Source: Pseudomonadota bacterium
GTDB lineage: Bacteria; Pseudomonadota; Alphaproteobacteria; Caulobacterales; Caulobacteraceae
DNA length: 25,486 nt
Assembly: GCA_023428785.1 (NCBI GenBank)
Contig: JAEYWU010000132.1
Coordinates: forward strand, 1-25,486
Reading direction: 5' to 3'
Part shown: piece by piece, positions 21,109 to 25,486 of the stretch
How positions within the stretch are numbered: the stretch's first letter is position 1
How the letters are laid out: the number at the start of each line of letters is the position of its first letter
Notes under the pieces: model-generated
Seen by the model: only the letters and a program-made list of their open reading frames with translations
Told to the model about the DNA's origin: nothing
The model's database searches: none
Program-made: the position numbers and the translations under genes

Positions 21109-22917
21109 CTAACCCGCAGGGTTCAGCTTTCGCCTGAGCGCCCGCACCGACGCCTCCAGCCGCTCGAACCGCTTGGCCGCCACCGCCTTCTCGGCCTCCC
21201 GTCGCTGCGCCACCCGGATCGCGCGCCCCACGGGCTCGGCGATGGCCTCCAGCGCGTCACGCTCTTCCTTGCCCGGCAGCGTCCCGTCAGGTCGCGGCCC
21301 CAGCAACAGCCAGCCCGCGACCGTCCCGCCCCCGGCCGGCAGGGCCAGCCGCAGCGGCCAGACCGGATCGCGCTTGTCCAGCCTCAGGCCGGCCTCATCG
21401 GCCTCCGGCCGCCAGCCCACCGCGCCCGGTTCGGTATGCGCCGCCACGTCCCAGCCTTCCCCGTCGCGCACCAGCACCGCGCCGCTTGACGCCCGCACCC
21501 CGGCCATCGCATGTCGCATCGCCGTCTCGGCCAGACACGTCACCGTGTCCGCGTCGCGCATCTCGTCCATGTCGTGCGGCAGCTGCTTGCGCATCCGCAC
21601 CAGCGCGCCCTGGAACCGCTTTTCCGACCAGCGCGACAGACTATGATGCAGCGGCAGGATCGCCGCCGCGGCCAGCCCTGCGGCGATCGCCCCGCCCAGA
21701 CTGCCCAGGCCGCCGCCCAGATACTGGGCGCCCAGCACCTCGATGGCCTTTTCCGCTCCCGCGAACACCGCGACCACCGCCAGCGTCAGGGCACCGGCCG
21801 ACACCGACCGGCTGATCGCCGTGTCGGCGTCATAAAGCCGATGCCGCAGGATCGAGATCAGCAGACCGCCCATCAGACAGGCGATGGCGACGAAGGACAG
21901 CAGGTTCGTGACGACCACAGCCAGCAGCCTGTGGGCGGTGTCCTCCGCGCCCCGCACAGCCATGTCGATGCCGCCGAGTGCGGTCATGAGCGTCAGAAAA
22001 AGCACCAGGCCCAGCAGCGTCCACTTGATCTGCTGGCGTTCCACCCCCGGCGCCGCCTTGACGTATCGCCGGCCGATCGAGAGGGCGCACAGGCCGAACA
22101 TGACGACGCCGACCAGCACTCCAAGGACGCCGGGGTCGTCCGGTCCCGCCACATTCCAGATCAGCACAAGGGGAAGGAGCGCGGCCCCGATCCAGCTCCA
22201 GCGCGTGTCGAAGCGGCCGTTCGGAAACACCAGCAGGGCCAACACCAGACAGCCCATCGTCACCATGTAGAGGCCGTCCAGGATCGGGTCCACCATCGCG
22301 GGTGGGACAAGAGGGGGTGCGGCGCCGCTCATCGGCAGGGTCACGAACGCCACCGAGAACAGGGCCGCGACCGGATCGCCCGGTCTTCGCCAGAACAGCA
22401 GACCCGAAATCACCAATGCGAGCAGACAAAGCAGCACGCTCGTGACCCAGTCGAAGACCGACCGGGCCGCATAGGGCATGGGCGCGATGGCGTCCGCCGC
22501 TCTGAGATGATCCGGCGATCGGGTGAGAACGACATCGCGCGTCTCTCCTGCGGGAGACCGCAGGGTGACCGTCACCCTCGATCCCTCTGGTCCCTCAAGG
22601 CGGCGGGCCGCGGCGTCGACTCCAGCAGGCTGCCAAGAGGCCGGTTGACCGTCGATCGCCAACAATTCGCTGCCCGATACCACTCCGGCCTGCGCTGCAT
22701 GATCGACCAGCGGGCCGAACCGGACGGACAGGCCCTGGGTTTCGAATCGAAGCCCGACGCCGTAGGCCGCAAGCGCTAGCCGGTCGTTCTGCACCTTGAA
22801 CAGCCACGTCCCGGCGGTGGCCGCGAACAGCCCCGCCATCGCCAGCACGCACCACAGCACCCGATACGCCGCCAGCCAGCGCCGGGTCAGCCTCGGCAGG
22901 GCGGTCGGCAACTTCAT
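21109..22917 (-). CDS. PDZ-domain membrane sensor-like protein without a kinase domain
   Basis: A 602-residue protein. One membrane helix (about residues 17-38) is followed by a PDZ-like extracytoplasmic domain (about 55-135, including AAQAGVVSGSELLAIDGQP and GSRVTVTLRSPAGETRD), a block of about seven more helices (150-400), then a GAF-like cytoplasmic domain (about 440-565, ADTVTCLAETAMRHAM, SSGAVLVRDGEGW, RDALEAIAEPVGRAI) and a short C-terminal coiled coil ending NPAG. The layout, with SILRHRLYDADTAISRSV at the membrane-GAF junction, mirrors ComP-like histidine kinases, but no phosphoacceptor His or ATPase domain follows. It may relay a membrane signal to its operon partner downstream. The ATG is preceded by GGGGGA. 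Confidence 0.75.
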   Translation of the reverse strand: MKLPTALPRLTRRWLAAYRVLWCVLAMAGLFAATAGTWLFKVQNDRLALAAYGVGLRFETQGLSVRFGPLVDHAAQAGVVSGSELLAIDGQPASWQPAGVDAAARRLEGPEGSRVTVTLRSPAGETRDVVLTRSPDHLRAADAIAPMPYAARSVFDWVTSVLLCLLALVISGLLFWRRPGDPVAALFSVAFVTLPMSGAAPPLVPPAMVDPILDGLYMVTMGCLVLALLVFPNGRFDTRWSWIGAALLPLVLIWNVAGPDDPGVLGVLVGVVMFGLCALSIGRRYVKAAPGVERQQIKWTLLGLVLFLTLMTALGGIDMAVRGAEDTAHRLLAVVVTNLLSFVAIACLMGGLLISILRHRLYDADTAISRSVSAGALTLAVVAVFAGAEKAIEVLGAQYLGGGLGSLGGAIAAGLAAAAILPLHHSLSRWSEKRFQGALVRMRKQLPHDMDEMRDADTVTCLAETAMRHAMAGVRASSGAVLVRDGEGWDVAAHTEPGAVGWRPEADEAGLRLDKRDPVWPLRLALPAGGGTVAGWLLLGPRPDGTLPGKEERDALEAIAEPVGRAIRVAQRREAEKAVAAKRFERLEASVRALRRKLNPAG

Positions 22918-23225
22918 GGCGGTCCCCCTGAACGCAGGGGTACGCCTGCTCCGGATGGCGATGCTATCTCATTGCCTCACCGGCGCAACCGGGGGTTTGG
23001 GGGCTCAGACCGGCTCGCACGCCAGGCTGCAAGTCAGCTCGGGTATCCACTGACCGTCACAAGTTTCGAGCAACCATAATCGCGCCGCTGGAAGCCAACA
23101 TGCCTTTCGTAGGGGGTGCCCGACTCATGTCGTTTGGTTGGCGGTCGGCGAATGACTGCTATTGGCGCATTCGGGCCTCACGTGGCGTAAGATCAGGACC
23201 GGGGGCCTCCAAAATGGAGATGGCC
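22918..23225. other. Intergenic region between the sensor and tyrosine recombinase genes
   Basis: About 308 bases with divergent genes on either side, so promoters for both must lie here. I see no RNA gene or clear promoter match. In-frame codons upstream of the chosen recombinase start (back to 23100) are open but do not look like recombinase sequence. G-rich CCGGGGGTTTGGGGG lies at about 22988-23002. Confidence 0.4.
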
Positions 23226-23852
23226 ATGGGCCAGCCCGATCTTTTTCGCATTCCCCGCAAACCATGGAACGCTGGTCGCATGATCGGAGCGAAAGCTCCG
23301 CTCAAGCCGAAGTACATCTGGGCAATCCGCCAGCACCTCAAATCTCAGGGCGCGGTGCGTGATCTGGCGATGTTCAACATCGCCCTAGACGCCAAGCTGC
23401 GCGGTTGCGACCTCGTGAGGCTTCGCTTGGCAGATGTCTGCCAGGCGGGCGTGGTGAGGCATCGGTCGACCGTCATCCAGCAGAAGACCGGCCGGCCCGT
23501 GCCATTTGAGATCACCGAGCCCGCCCGCGACGCCCTGACGCTTTGGCTGAAGCGAAGGGGTAATCGGTCTGACGACTGGCTTTTCCCTAGTCGAACTCGA
23601 TCGGGCGCTCACATCAGCACTCGCCAATACGCGCGGTTGGTAGACAGCTGGGTGCGTATGGTCGACCTGAACCCCAGCGCCTACGGCACGCACAGTCTAA
23701 GGCGGACCAAGGTCGCATTGATCTACAAGAAGACGGGCAACCTCCGTGCCTGCCAGCTACTGCTCGGCCACGGCAAGCTGGAAAGCACAGTACGGTACCT
23801 CGGGATCGAGGTAGACGATGCCTTGGAGATCTCGGAGCAGATCGACCTTTGA
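23226..23852 (+). CDS. Short tyrosine recombinase (integrase catalytic domain)
   Basis: A 208-residue protein made almost only of the catalytic domain of tyrosine recombinases. The active-site set is complete: Arg59 (KLRGCDL), Lys87 (QQKTGRP), His156 and Arg159 (THSLRR), His182 (LLGHGKLESTVRYLG) and nucleophile Tyr191. The usual N-terminal arm-binding and core-binding domains are missing or very short (PKYIWAIRQHL). The ATG at 23226 is chosen for GGAG six bases upstream; ATGs at 23214 and 23220 are alternatives. Short integrases of this type recur near accessory regions of alphaproteobacteria, but I see no cargo or attachment site here. Its partner site and role are unknown. Confidence 0.9.
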   Translation: MGQPDLFRIPRKPWNAGRMIGAKAPLKPKYIWAIRQHLKSQGAVRDLAMFNIALDAKLRGCDLVRLRLADVCQAGVVRHRSTVIQQKTGRPVPFEITEPARDALTLWLKRRGNRSDDWLFPSRTRSGAHISTRQYARLVDSWVRMVDLNPSAYGTHSLRRTKVALIYKKTGNLRACQLLLGHGKLESTVRYLGIEVDDALEISEQIDL

Positions 23853-23860
23853 GCGTCGCG

Positions 23861-23886
23861 GCGGGTCGGTCGCAAAGCCGACCCGC
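23861..23886 (+). terminator. Hairpin after the tyrosine recombinase gene
   Basis: Nine perfect base pairs, GCGGGTCGG (23861-23869) with CCGACCCGC (23878-23886), loop of eight bases. It lies just past the recombinase stop between convergent genes and has no T-run, so termination is plausible but unproven. Confidence 0.5.
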
Positions 23887-23921
23887 TTGGCGGCCGCTAA
23901 GGGTGGCTTGGTGAGACTGGC

Positions 23922-24176
23922 CTAGAGACCTGAGACGATCATGATCACACCCATCAGGACGAGGCCTATGATCAGGAATGTGCAAAGCGTGGCAACGATC
24001 TTGAACAGCCCGCTCTTGCGACGTGCGCGTGCCATTTCGTCGTAGTTATCGAATTCCTCGACGCCATCCGAATTCGTGCGCTCGTACTCTGCGCGTTCAA
24101 GCTGCTTGCCCGCTCGAAACAGCATCACATAGATGCCGACTGCAATGACGAGAAATGCGATGCCAACCCACAACAT
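23922..24176 (-). CDS. Small two-helix membrane protein, unknown
   Basis: An 84-residue protein with a membrane helix at each end (about residues 2-20, LWVGIAFLVIAVGIYVMLF, and 58-80, FKIVATLCTFLIIGLVLMGVIMIV) and a charged central loop with GKQLERAEYERTNSDGVEEFDNYDEMARARRK. The loop is probably cytoplasmic. The start at 24176 follows GGGGAG by 7 bases; an upstream in-frame start (24257) adds no recognisable sequence. I know no function. It lies between the short integrase gene and the tandem IS6 copies. Confidence 0.7.
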   Translation of the reverse strand: MLWVGIAFLVIAVGIYVMLFRAGKQLERAEYERTNSDGVEEFDNYDEMARARRKSGLFKIVATLCTFLIIGLVLMGVIMIVSGL

Positions 24177-24294
24177 CGAAGGGCTCCCCAACAATGCCGG
24201 TGATGCTAGCAGCGAGCCCGCCACGCGCCAATCGCCATCGCGAGTTTCTGTAAGCAACTTCTCGAAGGCGCTGTAAGGCGTCGTATCGGCGCAC

Positions 24295-25068
24295 GGTGCT
24301 GTCAGGTTAACCGGCGCCGGCCAGAACCAGCCCTACTTTGATCATCCTAGGCGGTAGCCGCCGCCCACGTCGCATCGGCTTCGGCGCGAAAGCGACGCAG
24401 GGTGGGTCGGCTGATGAGATGTCTCTGGACGTTGAAGGTGTTGTAGATCGCAGCGTGGGTGGTGAGGAAGCGTTGGGCGGATGGCTGGCTCTTGAAGAGC
24501 TGCTGCTGTCGCTCTCGTCGCCGGATCGGTAGATGGGAACTCTCGATCCGATTGTTCTCTCGAAGCCGGCCTGGCCGATGGATCTGGTCGAGGCCGAGTT
24601 CCCGAAGCGCCGACCCATATGACGCCAGACCATCCGTCGTGATCCGCTCTGGCTCAACGGGCTGATTGCGCAGCAGGCGGGTCAACAGCTTCAGCGCCGC
24701 GGCGTTGTCTCGCCGGCGCTGAACCACGAGATCGAGCACCTCGCCTTCGTCGTCGACAGCGCGCCAGAGATACATCCGCCGCCGGCCGATCCAGCAGACC
24801 ATCTCGTCCAGGTGCCAACGAGGGGAGGGAACAGGGCGTCGCTTCCTCAAGCGGCGAGCGATCAGCGGCCCGAACTTAATCGTCCAGCAGCGGATCGTTT
24901 CGTAGCTGACCTCGATCCCGCGTTGTGCCAGCATTTCCTCGACATCACGAAGGCTGAGGCTGAATCGGAAATACAGCCAGACCGCGTGGCGGATCACATC
25001 CGGTGGGAAACGGTGGCGCTTGAACGAGATCGGCTTCATCAAACCCAGCTCCAGAAGGCTCTTGCTGA
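24295..25068 (-). mobile_element. IS6-family insertion sequence, copy 1
   Basis: The left end is set where the two tandem copies start to match: GGTGCTGTCAGGTTAACC at 24295 and GGCGCTGTCAGATTAACC at 25069. The element contains one intact transposase gene. The right end is limited by the start of copy 2 at 25069, only 29 bases beyond the transposase ATG; no terminal inverted repeat mate is visible there, so the right end is probably lost or very short. About 16 differences in the first 135 bases show that the copies are not a recent duplication. Confidence 0.8.
24347..25039 (-). CDS. IS6 family transposase
   Basis: A 230-residue DDE transposase. The N-terminal helix-turn-helix region (RHRFPPDVIRHAVWLYFRF; YETIRCWTIKFGP) precedes the catalytic core with Asp78 (WHLDEMV), Asp136 (TTDGLASY) and Glu166 (NRIESSH), followed by the family's HLPIRRRERQ and TTHAAIYNTFNVQRHLIS. 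The length fits IS6-group transposases. The ATG at 25039 begins MKPISFKRHRF, the usual start; a TTG lies one codon upstream. The gene is intact, so movement in trans would be possible if ends were present. Confidence 0.93.
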   Translation of the reverse strand: MKPISFKRHRFPPDVIRHAVWLYFRFSLSLRDVEEMLAQRGIEVSYETIRCWTIKFGPLIARRLRKRRPVPSPRWHLDEMVCWIGRRRMYLWRAVDDEGEVLDLVVQRRRDNAAALKLLTRLLRNQPVEPERITTDGLASYGSALRELGLDQIHRPGRLRENNRIESSHLPIRRRERQQQLFKSQPSAQRFLTTHAAIYNTFNVQRHLISRPTLRRFRAEADATWAAATA

Positions 25069-25486
25069 GGCGCTGTCAGATTAACCGGTGTCGGCCAGAA
25101 CCAGCCCAACCTGGATCACCCTAGGCGGTGGCCATTGCCCACGCCGCATCGGCTTCGGCGCGAAAGCGGCGCAGGGTCGGTCGGCTGATGAGATGTCGCT
25201 GGACGTTGAAGGTGTTGTAGATCGCGGCGTGGGTGGTGAGGAAGCGTTGGGCGGATGGTTGGCTCTTGAAGAGCTGCTGCTGTCGCTCTCGTCGCCGGAT
25301 CGGAAGATGTGAGTTCTCGACCCGATTGTTCTCGCGGAGCCGGCCCGGCCGATGGATCCGGTCGAGGCCGAGTTCCCGAAGCGCCGAGCCGTATGACGCG
25401 AGGCCATCCGTCGTGATCCGCTCTGGCTCTACGGGCTGGTTGCGCAGCAGGCGGTTCAGAAGCTTCAGCGCCGCTTCGTTGTCCCG
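25069..25486 (-). mobile_element. IS6-family insertion sequence, copy 2 (cut by window end)
   Basis: A second, diverged copy directly after the first in the same orientation. Bases 25069-25486 align without gaps to 24295-24712, giving an exact 774-base offset. The right end lies beyond the window. Confidence 0.85.
25121..25486 (-). CDS. IS6 family transposase, partial (5' end outside window)
   Basis: The last 121 codons of a second IS6 transposase, ending with TAG at 25121-25123. It lines up without indels with copy 1, and its C-terminus (AEADAAWAMATA) differs from copy 1 (AEADATWAAATA). No frameshift is visible in the part present. The start and the first catalytic Asp lie outside the window. 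Confidence 0.88.
   Translation of the reverse strand, partial: RDNEAALKLLNRLLRNQPVEPERITTDGLASYGSALRELGLDRIHRPGRLRENNRVENSHLPIRRRERQQQLFKSQPSAQRFLTTHAAIYNTFNVQRHLISRPTLRRFRAEADAAWAMATA

Noticed and set aside
21511..22779. A 422-codon plus-strand frame opposite the PDZ sensor
   Set aside because: Rich in His, Arg and Gln with no membrane or domain pattern; the minus-strand sensor gene explains the region.
24267..24278. GGCGCTGTAAGG close to the IS6 left end, resembling GGCGCTGTCAGG
   Set aside because: Only about 10 matching bases with no continuation; may be chance, so not called as an IS remnant.

Overview
The window reads as a GC-rich alphaproteobacterial chromosome, most likely Caulobacterales (Brevundimonas or Caulobacter type). 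This rests on protein character (DUF883/ElaB-YqjD, DUF2924, MJ0042 zinc-ribbon, ftsEX-plsC gene order), a near-perfect alphaproteobacterial EcfG-type stress promoter, and a Caulobacter-like housekeeping promoter in front of a tRNA gene. The genus is an inference.

Positions 1-15.47 kb look like ordinary core chromosome. A leftward stress unit (DUF883 protein, YqjE-like membrane protein, Fe-type superoxide dismutase, DUF1328 peptide) starts at an EcfG-like promoter and ends in a T-tract terminator at the window start. Next come a rightward fumarylacetoacetase-family hydrolase plus zeta-class GST pair (aromatic ring-cleavage products), a small DUF4190 membrane protein, and a translationally coupled pair of degenerate enzymes: a class III aminotransferase-like protein and an aldo/keto reductase-like protein, each apparently lacking its catalytic lysine. 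Leftward genes follow: a TonB-dependent receptor behind a cobalamin riboswitch (a BtuB), an OPT-family transporter, a hypoxanthine phosphoribosyltransferase-like gene and an MJ0042 zinc-ribbon membrane protein. The last is divergent from a tightly overlapped rightward operon ftsE-ftsX-ydcF-plsC. msrA and an MmcQ/YjbR gene converge on it, and tRNA-Ser(GGA) closes the core part.

From 15.47 kb to the end the sequence is accessory in character. Next to the tRNA lies a gene-free 311-bp stretch, then four 22-bp-spaced CAGGGA iterons running into the 3' end of a large serine recombinase gene. The recombinase is coupled to a DUF2924 gene. Divergent from these is a ParB-domain/beta-class DNA methyltransferase coupled to a DUF5681 gene that ends in a hairpin. 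Together this is a compact four-gene mobile-element core with no visible restriction enzyme or structural phage genes. A two-gene leftward unit follows: a PDZ plus multi-membrane plus GAF-like sensor with no kinase domain, and a single-pass membrane protein of unknown function. After that come a short tyrosine recombinase, a small two-helix membrane protein, and two tandem, non-identical IS6-family transposase copies offset by exactly 774 bp. The second copy runs off the window.

The most notable items are the 22-bp iterons beside the serine recombinase, the recombinase/DUF2924 versus methyltransferase/DUF5681 module, the doubly lysine-less enzyme pair, the kinase-less ComP-like sensor with its partner, and the EcfG-type promoter that ties superoxide dismutase to membrane-anchored stress proteins. 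All calls are by eye; no database search or structure prediction was run.
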